Shown in pieces: positions 1-8,454 of a DNA stretch of 57,710 nucleotides (positions are counted from its first letter, which is position 1; the number at the start of each line of letters is the position of its first letter). The notes beneath the pieces are model-generated. The model worked only from the letters and a program-made list of their open reading frames with translations, did not search any database and had not been told where the DNA came from. The translations under genes and the position numbers were made by a program. Source of the DNA: JALOAD01 sp023228995 [NCBI: Candidatus Muiribacterium halophilum] (lineage in GTDB: Bacteria; Muiribacteriota; Muiribacteriia; Muiribacteriales); contig JALOAD010000020.1 in assembly GCA_023228995.1 (NCBI GenBank), forward strand, positions 1 to 57,710. Direction: 5' to 3'.

Positions 1-529
1 AGTCAGAATATACAATAAGCGAATTATATTATGAGTCGTAGTCCCTTTCAGGGATTTCTTAGTATTTCAATATATAATCGGAAAAATGGAGGATTATTAT
101 GAGATTAGTCGTAGTCCCTTTCAGGGATTTCTTAGTATTTCAATAGAAGTATTTTCCCAATTAGGATAAACCATCTAAAATCGTCGTAGTCCCTTTCAGG
201 GATTTCTTAGTATTTCAATAACAAGAGCTTCGTATGTTTTCGGTATAAGGGTAATATGTCGTAGTCCCTTTCAGGGATTTCTTAGTATTTCAATAAAATT
301 CAACGGTGCTTTGGTACTTAAAAATAAATGTTGACGTCGTAGTCCCTTTCAGGGATTTCTTAGTATTTCAATAAAAAGGAAGAAAAATGAAAAAAGAAGA
401 AATATGGTTATCAGCGTCGTAGTCCCTTTCAGGGATTTCTTAGTATTTCAATCGGAAGAAATGGAGTAAGAGACAGTCAGCTTAAGGTTACAGTCGTAGT
501 CCCTTTCAGGGATTTCTTAGTATTTCAAT
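1..529 (-). CRISPR. CRISPR array, 7 repeats of 37 bp, open at left edge
   Basis: Seven essentially identical 37-bp repeats start at 35, 108, 183, 258, 336, 416 and 493. On the plus strand each begins GTCGTAGTCCC and ends TATTTCAAT. Six complete spacers of 36, 38, 38, 41, 43 and 40 bp separate them, and bases 1-34 look like part of a seventh spacer, so the array continues outside the window. Inside the repeat TCCCT-TTC-AGGGA forms a hairpin. Read leftward, the hairpin is followed by CTACGAC at the repeat end, which resembles the 8-nt 5' handle layout of type III-A crRNAs. That direction also matches the cas genes and puts the leader at 530-708. Orientation is inferred, not proven. Cas6 at 8455-9213 is the likely processing enzyme. 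Confidence 0.98.
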
Positions 530-708
530 AGTAACAGATATTTTTACCGTTTTCAAGGTTGTATTTTGTTCTCTTTCTGTACATGCCTATTATGGCTCTA
601 AAAATTTTTTTTGAATATCTACATTCTTCGATATATTCTACCATTACATGTTTTAGCATTCATGCCAATTTTATGTTTTGTATAATCTTGTACAGAAATT
701 TGTTATTA
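530..708 (-). promoter_or_regulatory. Probable CRISPR leader
   Basis: This 179-bp stretch between the cas2 stop and the last repeat is extremely AT-rich and has no convincing gene. It touches the array on the cas side, where a leader is expected if the array is transcribed leftward. I could not define a clear -35/-10 pair. The assignment rests on position and composition. Confidence 0.45.
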
Positions 709-996
709 TTAAATTATTATGACATCTTGATTGTATTCTTCGATTTTAAATCTTTCAATATTTCCGTTTCTTTCTATTTTTTTTATACATGATTCACATA
801 ATGCAAAAAAATATAGTCTATCTGTTTCTAAATCTATTAAATTTAGTAATTTTTCTTTTATTGCATTATATTCCATATTACTTACTGTTAATTCAAAAAT
901 ACTGAATTGTGTCCTTATTCCATAAGATTCAAGTACTTTATAAACTTTTCTTCTCTTCCTGTTGTCTGATATATCATAGCAAATTACAAGGTTCAT
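709..996 (-). CDS. cas2: CRISPR-associated endoribonuclease-fold protein Cas2
   Basis: This 95-aa protein has the ferredoxin-like Cas2 fold signature: an N-terminal strand ending in YDISD, with the usual metal-binding Asp at residue 8, then the RRKVYKVLESYG helix and RTQFSIFE strand. Cas2 forms the Cas1-Cas2 integrase that inserts new spacers at the leader end of the array. It starts three bases after the cas1 stop codon and is the last gene before the leader, so it is probably co-transcribed with cas1. The length is normal for the family. Confidence 0.97.
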   Translation of the reverse strand: MNLVICYDISDNRKRRKVYKVLESYGIRTQFSIFELTVSNMEYNAIKEKLLNLIDLETDRLYFFALCESCIKKIERNGNIERFKIEEYNQDVIII

Positions 997-999
997 GGT

Positions 1000-1983
1000 T
1001 TATACGGTTTTGATTAAATATGGGTTAAATTCACTTGTTTTTCCTTTAATAAAATTCTCAAGTGATCTTGTTTGTGACATAACTGGATTGTTTTCTATAA
1101 AACAGGAAGATAAACCTAAGTTTTTTTCAAATTCTGAAATTATGAGATTTCTCGTCTTTTCACTTATTAATACATAATCTTTATTGTCAAAATCAAAATT
1201 ATCGAAATCTACCATTTTTTTGTTTATTAACTTTAATATTATTCTATCTCCAATACTTCTGAAATTTTCCATAAGATCGAGTGTTAATGACGGTCTATTA
1301 TATCTTGTGCTATGATAAAAACCTGCGAAAGGATCTAATCCTGCTAGTTCGACAAAGTAATATGTGAAATATCTTATTACTCCATAAATGTAATTAAGCA
1401 TTGAATTTACTGGATTGTTTGAACCTCTTCTTTCTCTTCCTTTGAATTCAAGTTCTTCTGGGTTTATTAAGAGTTTAAAAACAGAAAAATATTTTCTTGC
1501 AGCAAAACCTTCGATTCCTCTTAATGAATCCTGATTTTCAACTATTTCAATTTTCCTTATTGCTTCTTTTAAATTGTTTATTACATCAGTAATTTCTTGG
1601 GAGTTTCTTCTTCGATTAAATGATAATAATAAATCGATTGTGTTTAAAAGTTTTGCTTTTACTAATTCTTTTGCTAAATATAAGGTTTTTTCTTTGTTTT
1701 GAAATAATTGTGTTTGTTTTAATCTTAGTAAGTAATCTGGATTTGTCTTTCCTGTTAATTTCCCGCAGAAATTACCGTCGGTATTCATAAATGCTACTGG
1801 TATATTTCCATATAAAAACCATCTTATTAAGGGTGTTGTGATTTTTATATTTCCGAATAAAACAACTCCTCTTATTTTCATTGCTGGAACACTTGTTATT
1901 GTTTGTTTGTCATAAACGATATTAACTCTTCCACCACTTTTTACTAGTTTTGCTCCTTGTTTCTGAACATATAATACACTCAT
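1000..1983 (-). CDS. cas1: CRISPR-associated endonuclease/integrase Cas1
   Basis: This Cas1 is 327 aa long from the chosen ATG. Likely catalytic residues are E158 (in RGIEGFAARKYF), H224 (in GFYHSTRYNRPSL) and E239 (in LDLMENFRS), the family's metal-binding triad. It works with Cas2 in spacer acquisition. A longer reading frame continues 23 codons upstream, but that part runs through a dispersed repeat. The ATG at 1983 has a good GGAGG site 7 bases upstream, so I took the shorter start. The gene is separated from csm5 by about 650 bp of repeats and so probably has its own promoter there. Confidence 0.96.
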   Translation of the reverse strand: MSVLYVQKQGAKLVKSGGRVNIVYDKQTITSVPAMKIRGVVLFGNIKITTPLIRWFLYGNIPVAFMNTDGNFCGKLTGKTNPDYLLRLKQTQLFQNKEKTLYLAKELVKAKLLNTIDLLLSFNRRRNSQEITDVINNLKEAIRKIEIVENQDSLRGIEGFAARKYFSVFKLLINPEELEFKGRERRGSNNPVNSMLNYIYGVIRYFTYYFVELAGLDPFAGFYHSTRYNRPSLTLDLMENFRSIGDRIILKLINKKMVDFDNFDFDNKDYVLISEKTRNLIISEFEKNLGLSSCFIENNPVMSQTRSLENFIKGKTSEFNPYLIKTV

Positions 1984-2020
1984 TAAAAAACCTCCGTGTT
2001 TTTTTATGGAAATAAAGACA

Positions 2021-2077
2021 GATCCCGGCTCAGAAGCATACCGGGATGACAAAAATTCAGAAGCATACCGGGATGAC
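2021..2077. repeat. REP-like CATCCCGG repeat, one full and one partial unit
   Basis: A 30-bp unit (GATCCCGGCTCAG..., ending CCGGGATGAC) folds by pairing ATCCCGG with CCGGGAT. It is followed by a partial unit lacking the left arm. The same sequence recurs at 2344-2476, 21869-21902, 28915-28994, 57170-57199 and 57568-57597. It lies just upstream of the cas1 ribosome binding site, so it would be in the cas1 leader region. Confidence 0.85.
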
Positions 2078-2092
2078 AGAGCTAATGAAGCA

Positions 2093-2117
2093 ATTAATAA
2101 TTAATAATTAATAATTA
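2093..2117. repeat. 7-bp ATTAATA tandem repeat
   Basis: About three and a half copies of a 7-bp AT-only unit. A longer array of the complementary unit lies at 2668-2707 in inverted orientation, so the two bracket the repeat-filled gap between cas1 and csm5. Confidence 0.7.
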
Positions 2118-2159
2118 AAAATTAAAAATTGACAATATAAAGCAAGGAAAAATTTTTTG

Positions 2160-2328
2160 AATAATGAAATCAAAGAAAATTAATTAAGAGGAACTATGGA
2201 GACTGTTACGAAGTATGCAATATACGGATGTATTGCAAAGGCGAACATCGTAAGAGGGAATTATACATGGAAGTTAAATTTCATGTGGTCCGATAAATTA
2301 ATATTTCTTTGATGAAATAATAAATAAT
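2160..2328. repeat. Small element with imperfect terminal inverted repeats
   Basis: The left end contains ATCAAAGAAAATTAATT and the right end AATTAATATTTCTTTGAT, which are near-perfect inverted copies about 170 bp apart. The interior has no gene. It includes a stretch (around 2215-2250, with ATACGGATGTAT) that resembles the inverted sequence near 57290-57340. This looks like a non-autonomous repeat remnant, but its boundaries are approximate. Confidence 0.5.
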
Positions 2329-2343
2329 TATAAAGCTAAAGAA

Positions 2344-2476
2344 GATCCCGGCTCAGAAGCATACCGGGATGACAAAAATTCAGAAGCATACCGGGATGAC
2401 AAAAATTCAGAAGCATACCGGGATGACAAAAATTCAGAAGCATACCGGGATGACAAAAAACAAAATCATGCCGGGC
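2344..2476. repeat. 27-bp tandem array of the REP-like repeat
   Basis: One complete 30-bp REP unit is followed by three nearly identical 27-bp units (AAAAATTCAGAAGCATACCG then GGATGAC) and a diverged partial one. It can be read as a repetitive open frame on the minus strand, but nothing supports translation. It probably arose by local tandem duplication of the dispersed repeat. Confidence 0.85.
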
Positions 2477-2479
2477 TGA

Positions 2480-2626
2480 GACTGTTGAAAAAATCATATT
2501 TTCTTTTTTTAACTTAATTTTAAAAACAAACTGCATGGTCAGGCTGACCTATGTAAGCTAAATTTAAAGCTCGGCACAGACCCTATTTTGTATCAATGTT
2601 TGTTTTTTTTTAGTTTTTCAACAGCC
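2480..2626 (+). repeat. 148-bp structured repeat, copy A
   Basis: The ends are inverted (ACTGTTGAAAAA at left, TTTTTCAACAGCCT at right). The interior carries a hairpin GGTCAG-G-CTGACC and the conserved block GCTCGGCACAGACCC. Related copies are at 14773-14922 (same orientation) and 52403-52550 (reverse). There is no coding capacity. It behaves like a MITE or other non-autonomous dispersed element. Confidence 0.85.
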
Positions 2627-2667
2627 TTAGCATTATTAAACATTCATTTAATTGTCAAAGACCATTT

Positions 2668-2707
2668 ATTATTAATTATTAATTATTAATTATTAATTAT
2701 TAATTAA
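2668..2707. repeat. 7-bp ATTAATT tandem repeat
   Basis: About five tandem copies of ATTAATT lie immediately downstream of the csm5 stop. This is the inverted counterpart of the array at 2093-2117. It has no recognisable terminator hairpin of its own apart from the self-complementarity of the unit. Confidence 0.75.
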
Positions 2708-2709
2708 TA

Positions 2710-3864
2710 TTATTCAATTTCTTCCATTTTACACCATCCAAATGGTTCCATACTTCCATTTAATCGAGTTACCATTTTTCTTGTTTTTGGATTATTTAAA
2801 ACGCCTTTTTTCCCATGAATTTGAAATCCTATTGTATCAAGTTCATTTACAAGTGTTATTGAATGAGCTCCAGAACCATTTCCAATTCTTATAAGTTCAA
2901 GTTCATCTTCAATACTATTATAAAACTCAGATAAATTTTTATTATTATTCCAATATTTCTTTTCTTTTGTAATAATTTTATCTGAAAAAGCTTTTGTAAA
3001 GAATAATATATCATCAAAATTTGTAGGAAATGAATCATTTTTTTGTATTCCTAACCTTGCAAATTCTTTTTTCCAACTTTCTAAACCTTGTTTATTTAGT
3101 TTTACTGAAAATTCAAATTCTGTATTCTGTGGAATAACTTCCTGCTCAAATAATGGTGTTCCTGAATTTGATTTCATTCCATGTACCTTAAAATTGATTA
3201 ATTCTGAATTATCTTCTCCAATCAGTTTTGCATCACTTATTTGTATGAATCTAAAAAAATCATTTTTGGCATCGTACTTTTTTTGTTTATAATCTTGTGC
3301 TCCTTCAAAATTAACAATATTATCTTTTACAAAAAATCTATTAACTAAAGCATTATACTTTCCATTTGATTTCCAATTTACATTATTATAATTCTTATTA
3401 TTATCTTCTATCTGATTATCAAAAATACTTGCTAAGATTGATGTTCTAATAGCTCCTTTTATTGAAGAACCTGGTATAAATGGTTTTTTATAAGCATCTC
3501 TTATAAATGGATAAATTGTATTTTTTACTTCAGATACCTTTTTTTTAATTTTGTAATATGATAATTCTTCAAGTAATTCTTTATCTAACTTTTCCTCAAG
3601 TGCAATACCACATTCTTCTTTTAAAAATGTCTGCAAGTTTAAAAGTTTTGTATTTCCAGTGTGCATTACCATATTTGTCATTTTGTTTATAAAAGTTATA
3701 TCAAGATTTTCGCCTGCTTTACTAAGTTTTTTGAGAAGTAGATTTTTATTTATAAAATATACATATTCTTCGCCTTCAAATATTTCATAAAATCTTATTT
3801 CTTCTCCTGATTTAATACTTAAAGGACTTAATGTAGTTAATCTTATTTTGTATGAATTATCCAT
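2710..3864 (-). CDS. csm5: Type III-A effector subunit Csm5 (RAMP)
   Basis: This 384-aa RAMP-family protein closes the 3' end of the crRNA-bound backbone in the Csm complex. It starts with the typical RAMP strand (YKIRLTTLSPLSIKSGEE). It carries the Gly-rich FIPGSSIKGAIRTSI segment that contacts crRNA near residues 127-141, and a late GNGSGAHS loop. Its ATG overlaps the csm4 TAA by one base (TAATG), so the two are translationally coupled. It is the last gene of the interference operon. The repeat-filled gap follows. Confidence 0.92.
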   Translation of the reverse strand: MDNSYKIRLTTLSPLSIKSGEEIRFYEIFEGEEYVYFINKNLLLKKLSKAGENLDITFINKMTNMVMHTGNTKLLNLQTFLKEECGIALEEKLDKELLEELSYYKIKKKVSEVKNTIYPFIRDAYKKPFIPGSSIKGAIRTSILASIFDNQIEDNNKNYNNVNWKSNGKYNALVNRFFVKDNIVNFEGAQDYKQKKYDAKNDFFRFIQISDAKLIGEDNSELINFKVHGMKSNSGTPLFEQEVIPQNTEFEFSVKLNKQGLESWKKEFARLGIQKNDSFPTNFDDILFFTKAFSDKIITKEKKYWNNNKNLSEFYNSIEDELELIRIGNGSGAHSITLVNELDTIGFQIHGKKGVLNNPKTRKMVTRLNGSMEPFGWCKMEEIE

Positions 3865-4808
3865 TAAATCCCTCCTTTTATTGCAAGATTTATAGTTTTG
3901 CCATATCTATAAACTTTGTGTGTATAAATATTATTTTCAAAAGTATCAATTTTTCCATTTATATTTATTGGAAATACTGATCCTGCTGAAAATGCATAAC
4001 CTGGTACTTTAAAAGTTCCTTTTTCGTGAACTCTTCCGCCTTTTTTGACTAATCCATAACCTGTTTGTCCGATTTGCTCCTTTATCTTTTCGATTTCTTC
4101 TACTGTTGGTATTACTTCTGATAAAGTGTAATATCTTTTGGCTTCAAATTCATTATTAACTGTTATTTGACTAAAATCTATTTCAAAACATCCTGCTCCT
4201 GTACTTCTATCTGAACCTATTCCAGTTATTCCGAGAGATTTTAAGACTTTTTTAAATTTTTCTGTAAATTCACTTTTTATTTCATATATAAAATATAATC
4301 CTGAATCTTTGTTAAAATACATTTCTTTTACTCTAAATAACTTGTTATCTTCAGATATTTTTATTGCAACTTTTTGAGGTAAATCTGTTGTAATGCTTTT
4401 TTTGAGCTTTGAATATGCTTTTATTTCTGTTTCAACTGCTTCTTTTCCAAGTCTTTTTCCTGCTATTAAATTTTCAAGAGAGGTTTTTGTGAGATATGTT
4501 AATGCTTTTATTTTCTTTCTATTGTTATCATAAAAGTCATTGCTTAAATCTTCTCTTGTTATATTTAATCTTGGTCTTGGAAAGTATAATGTATCTGATA
4601 CATAAGGAAATGCATTTGATACTTTAAATTCATTATCTATTAAGGTTTTTGTTGCATCTTCTAATCCGTATATTTCTTTCCATTCAATAAATATTGCACT
4701 GAATAATCTATCTGATGATATATAATCAGTAGTGTTTTCAAGCTCATATCCGGTATGTCCAAAACGAGCTCTAAATCTAAAATTCATTTTACATACATTA
4801 AATTTCAC
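3864..4808 (-). CDS. csm4: Type III-A effector subunit Csm4 (RAMP)
   Basis: This 314-aa RAMP protein is expected to cap the 5' handle of the crRNA and to bind Cas10. The N-terminal half has the Csm4-type YISSDRLFSAIFIEW motif. The central part contains GITGIGSDRSTGAGCFE, the Gly-rich loop of the family. The start is GTG at 4808 with AGGAG about 7 bases upstream. The gene sits between csm3 (12 bp gap) and csm5 (1-bp overlap). Confidence 0.9.
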   Translation of the reverse strand: MKFNVCKMNFRFRARFGHTGYELENTTDYISSDRLFSAIFIEWKEIYGLEDATKTLIDNEFKVSNAFPYVSDTLYFPRPRLNITREDLSNDFYDNNRKKIKALTYLTKTSLENLIAGKRLGKEAVETEIKAYSKLKKSITTDLPQKVAIKISEDNKLFRVKEMYFNKDSGLYFIYEIKSEFTEKFKKVLKSLGITGIGSDRSTGAGCFEIDFSQITVNNEFEAKRYYTLSEVIPTVEEIEKIKEQIGQTGYGLVKKGGRVHEKGTFKVPGYAFSAGSVFPININGKIDTFENNIYTHKVYRYGKTINLAIKGGI

Positions 4809-4820
4809 AATAAAGCTCCT

Positions 4821-5498
4821 TTATTTCAGAATTTTTTCAATATCTTCTTTAGAAATATCATTACCTGAAATATTAAAAACTTCTGCTTCTTTAAATTTAA
4901 AACTTACTTTTCCACTTCCTCTTGTGCCTGAACCGCCAAGATAATCATATTCTAATAAATCTATTCCTTTTTTTAGATATTCTAAAATATCTTTGTAATT
5001 ATCATTATATATTGATGCTACTATTTCAACATCAAATTCAGTTTCTGCTGGAACTCTTTCTAAATCTCTTGGAGTTGCTTCACCTTTTATTCTATCTATT
5101 GTGTTTTCTTTTTTGTTTTCTGTGTATAAAAGTTCTGTATTAATTTCTTTTAGCTTTTCTTTATAAACATCTGTTATAAAGGAATCTCTAAATATTAATT
5201 TGCCTGTAATCTTTTTTTCTTTATCTGATGCTGATCCAAAATATTGACATAATTTGCAATTATCTTCTACACATTCATGTCTTTTTGAAACTGCTTTTCC
5301 ATCTGCAAATTCTAATAAACATCTTATTTTGCCTTTTAATGAACTTCCTGGTATATATGGAAAACTATCTATTGGATTTCTTAATACTGGATTATCTACT
5401 CCACCGATTTCCATTGCTCCGCTATTACCACCGATATGTAACCCTGTTTCTGCTTTTAATATATAATTTATTTTCACTTTTCCTGTAAGTTTTGTCAT
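4821..5498 (-). CDS. csm3: Type III-A backbone RNase subunit Csm3
   Basis: This 225-aa protein is the repeating backbone subunit that cuts target RNA at 6-nt intervals. The N-terminus reads KAETGLHIGG, then GGVDNPVLRNP. D35 in GGVDNP corresponds to the catalytic Asp of Csm3, so target RNA cleavage should be intact. FPYIPGSSLKGKIR is the RNA-binding Gly-rich motif. A CVEDNCKLCQYFGSA segment could bind zinc. The ATG is 2 bases after the csm2 stop, and its GGAGG lies inside the end of csm2. Confidence 0.95.
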   Translation of the reverse strand: MTKLTGKVKINYILKAETGLHIGGNSGAMEIGGVDNPVLRNPIDSFPYIPGSSLKGKIRCLLEFADGKAVSKRHECVEDNCKLCQYFGSASDKEKKITGKLIFRDSFITDVYKEKLKEINTELLYTENKKENTIDRIKGEATPRDLERVPAETEFDVEIVASIYNDNYKDILEYLKKGIDLLEYDYLGGSGTRGSGKVSFKFKEAEVFNISGNDISKEDIEKILK

Positions 5499-5499
5499 A

Positions 5500-5904
5500 T
5501 TATTTTCCTCCTTGCATTTTGTAAAAAGATATTAGGGATTCTAAATATTTAACGAATTTTCCAAAATTTTCTTTTGAAAAATTTGCATACTGTTGATCAA
5601 TAAGTTCAATAAGATGTAAGAAAAAATATCTAACACTAGCAGAAGCTCTTCCACCTTGATAAGCTAGTATTGGTTTTAAATAAATTATTTCTCTTTTTAA
5701 ATCTTCATCCTTATATTCCTTTTTCTTTAAATCAATTCTTTTTACTTCAGAAAAAAACTTTCTTACTGATGTCATGGTTAAATTTCTATCATTAAACCAT
5801 ACTAAAGAATTTTCAGATGCAGTATTAACTAATTCATCTGGTTTGCAATTAATTAAATCAATTTTTTTTAATGCTGAATTCCTTTGATTATTCTGATATG
5901 CCAT
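5500..5904 (-). CDS. csm2: Type III-A small subunit Csm2
   Basis: This small, basic, helical protein (134 aa from the chosen start) matches Csm2 in position, size and C-terminus (AYQGGRASASVRYFFLHLIE). Csm2 lines the interior of the Csm complex along the target RNA. An upstream in-frame ATG at 5919 would add five residues, but that ATG overlaps the GGAGGAG site. The ATG at 5904 is correctly spaced from it, so I prefer it. The start lies inside the last codons of cas10 (17-base overlap), implying translational coupling. Confidence 0.9.
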   Translation of the reverse strand: MAYQNNQRNSALKKIDLINCKPDELVNTASENSLVWFNDRNLTMTSVRKFFSEVKRIDLKKKEYKDEDLKREIIYLKPILAYQGGRASASVRYFFLHLIELIDQQYANFSKENFGKFVKYLESLISFYKMQGGK

Positions 5905-8404
5905 TTTTTTCTCCTCCATTTTTTTTATTTATATTTTTACTTCTGTGCATATATTCTATTAATCTTAAAATTGTTAAGTTTTTTTCTGAACTTTCAACTA
6001 TATGTTCAAGGGATTCTCCTTTTATTGATGCAAGTCTTTCTGTAACTTTTTCATAAGCTTTTCTTTTATATTCATCTTTTTCTATGGTTTTTTTGTTATA
6101 TATGTAATTTCTTCCTAATTTATATCCTAATTGAGGAAATATATAATAAAAATCCTGTTTATTTTTGTTTTCTTTATTATCAAATAAATCTATATGTTTA
6201 TCTATTTGAGTAATTATTGAATAAAAAATCGAATGTCCAAATCCTTTTATTTCAAGGCTTGTATTTTTATTTATTGAATATCCAAATCCTGAAAAATCAT
6301 CAAGTATTTCATGACAATATTCTCTTAATGGATCCCAATGAAATGCTTTATTCCATAATGCAATGCTGTCTTTTTCTTTTCCTCCTTTTTTATTACTTTT
6401 TGCTATTTTTTCTTGTTCTTCTGATATTTGCGAAAATATATGTACTGGAAAGGATGGCGATACAATTGTATAACCTGCTGATAGTGTTAAAGCTGGATTA
6501 TCACAGGTGTATTTTTTGAAACTATCTCTTATTCTATAAGCATATTCTAATACATCATCCCATGCTCCTATCATAAAAAGATCATCTCCTCCTGAATATA
6601 TTATCATTACAGAAGTTTTATCTTTTCTTAATATTGGTGTTTTAAAAAATATATTATCTTTTTGACTTTTATCATCTATTATTTGATGAATTATTTGTTT
6701 GAAATATATGTTTAAACTTCTTGATAATGCAGAAAATCTTGAAATTGTTTGTTCATGTGGTTTAAATCCTGATTTAAATGTTGTTCCAAGATTATCAACA
6801 TCCATTCTTAAAACACCAAGTCCATTTACTCCAATGCTATTATTAGTAAATTCTGATAATTCTGATATATCTGATATTTGTTTTAATTGTCCTATATATA
6901 TGGAAGTTGTATTTCCGTTTGAATATATTTTAGCTTCTTCTGAATTAACACAATAATTTTTAATAGAATCCTGTTTTATCGTTTCTGAAAAATAGTAATA
7001 AACTCCATTAACTTCAAGATAAGTTTCATTTCCTTTTACATCTTTTGATGAAATTAAATATTTATGATTTCTTGTAAATTGACTTCCAAAATCTTCAAAT
7101 CTTTTACATTGTTCACATTTTGTTACTTCATCATCTTTTAATGGTGCTGTTGATAATGGTTTATTACATACTTTGCATTCAGATTTAGGTATTTCTCGTT
7201 TTCTAAATATTTCATCAAGTGATTTTGAGAATTTTTTGTTTTTTGATTCTCCTAATTCTTGTGTTAATTCTATGCATAAATTGGCAAAATTTGAAGTTTC
7301 AGATTCTTTTTTATCTTTACTTGGTTTAAATACTTCTCTGTCAAAATCTTTTGTTTTATGTGCAACAAAAAGTTTGCCTGAAAATTCTTCAAATAACCAA
7401 AAGTTTAATTTTTGAAAGAATTCATTTATCATTTTTTCAGCATTATCAGTAGCTTGGCTTAGTATATAACCTCCACCACCTCCTGTGTATAAAACACATG
7501 GTCTTGAAAGGTTCAGACTTTTTAGTAATTCTGTATTGATATATTCTGAAATTAATTCAATGTAAAAAGATCTTGTTTTAAGATTTTTTAATGCTCCTTT
7601 TGTTGGTATTGTATATATAAAATCCTGAATTCCTGATATATCAAATCTTATTAATTTGAATATGTTTTTTTTTGTAATTGTTTCTAATTTATTATAACTT
7701 TCGGGAATGTTTCCTGTTTCTTGAATATATCTATATATAACTTCAGATATTGCAGATGTTGTTTTTACATGGTCAAACAATGATATATCTGGTGATTCGG
7801 TTTCTTCTTTTCTTTCTGCTGTATATGATGGAACTCTTGAAAGATATTTTTCAAGTAAAAAAGTTATATTATCTGTATCTATTGTTTTTAATTCTGAAAG
7901 ATCTTTTTCAAATTCTGTAAATCTTGATCTGTAAATATTATAATTATTTGAAGTATCTAAACTTGGATAATTTTCTTTTAAATCTAAATTTAAATATTTA
8001 ATATTTTGTTCTGATGATTGTATTTTTGAGAAAACTGACATTAATGGTATATCTGAATTCCAGTTTATACTTTCATCTTTTTCACTTTTAAGTTTTGATC
8101 TTTCTGATGAGGAATAATTATCAGCTAAACATACTATCCAATCAAATAAATTACCTGATTTTGAAGAATCCATATCTATATACTCTTCTTTTGAAGTTTC
8201 TTGATTACTATGATGTCTATATGCAATATTATATACAATTTCACTGAAGTTTTTAATTTTAAGAAAATCTCTACCTTTTTCTTGATGTTTTCCTTTTTTA
8301 AAATTCTCGCTTCTTTGTATAAATTTGCCTATATCATGTAGAAGTGCTCCGATCACAAGTTCTTTGCGTAGATTTTCACTTGTTAAATCAATTTGCTTGC
8401 TCAT
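5888..8404 (-). CDS. cas10: Cas10/Csm1, HD nuclease and cyclic oligoadenylate synthase
   Basis: This 838-aa signature subunit of the type III-A complex has an N-terminal HD domain with H23-D24 (ALLHDIGKFIQ), expected to cut single-stranded DNA. It then has a first Palm domain, a zinc ribbon with C410/C413 and a second CxxC (KCEQC), and a second Palm domain with an intact G605-G606-D607-D608 (IIYSGGDDLFMIG). An intact GGDD is the hallmark of Cas10 proteins that make cyclic oligoadenylates once target RNA is bound. Both CARF proteins upstream in this operon are natural receptors for that signal. The RBS is GGAGGG, with a 50-bp gap after cas6. Confidence 0.97.
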   Translation of the reverse strand: MSKQIDLTSENLRKELVIGALLHDIGKFIQRSENFKKGKHQEKGRDFLKIKNFSEIVYNIAYRHHSNQETSKEEYIDMDSSKSGNLFDWIVCLADNYSSSERSKLKSEKDESINWNSDIPLMSVFSKIQSSEQNIKYLNLDLKENYPSLDTSNNYNIYRSRFTEFEKDLSELKTIDTDNITFLLEKYLSRVPSYTAERKEETESPDISLFDHVKTTSAISEVIYRYIQETGNIPESYNKLETITKKNIFKLIRFDISGIQDFIYTIPTKGALKNLKTRSFYIELISEYINTELLKSLNLSRPCVLYTGGGGGYILSQATDNAEKMINEFFQKLNFWLFEEFSGKLFVAHKTKDFDREVFKPSKDKKESETSNFANLCIELTQELGESKNKKFSKSLDEIFRKREIPKSECKVCNKPLSTAPLKDDEVTKCEQCKRFEDFGSQFTRNHKYLISSKDVKGNETYLEVNGVYYYFSETIKQDSIKNYCVNSEEAKIYSNGNTTSIYIGQLKQISDISELSEFTNNSIGVNGLGVLRMDVDNLGTTFKSGFKPHEQTISRFSALSRSLNIYFKQIIHQIIDDKSQKDNIFFKTPILRKDKTSVMIIYSGGDDLFMIGAWDDVLEYAYRIRDSFKKYTCDNPALTLSAGYTIVSPSFPVHIFSQISEEQEKIAKSNKKGGKEKDSIALWNKAFHWDPLREYCHEILDDFSGFGYSINKNTSLEIKGFGHSIFYSIITQIDKHIDLFDNKENKNKQDFYYIFPQLGYKLGRNYIYNKKTIEKDEYKRKAYEKVTERLASIKGESLEHIVESSEKNLTILRLIEYMHRSKNINKKNGGEKNGISE

Positions 8405-8454
8405 TTTCCCTCCTAAATAATTTTAACTTATAATAATTTTATTCTTAGTTTTTT

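Noticed and set aside
1984-2052. A longer Cas1 with 23 extra N-terminal residues
   Set aside because: The extra codons run through a REP unit, and a perfect GGAGG is placed for the ATG at 1983.
2336-2536. Open frame of 66 codons across the REP tandem array
   Set aside because: It encodes repeated HPGMLLN-type motifs only because the 27-bp DNA repeat has a length divisible by three. There is no good start or ribosome site.
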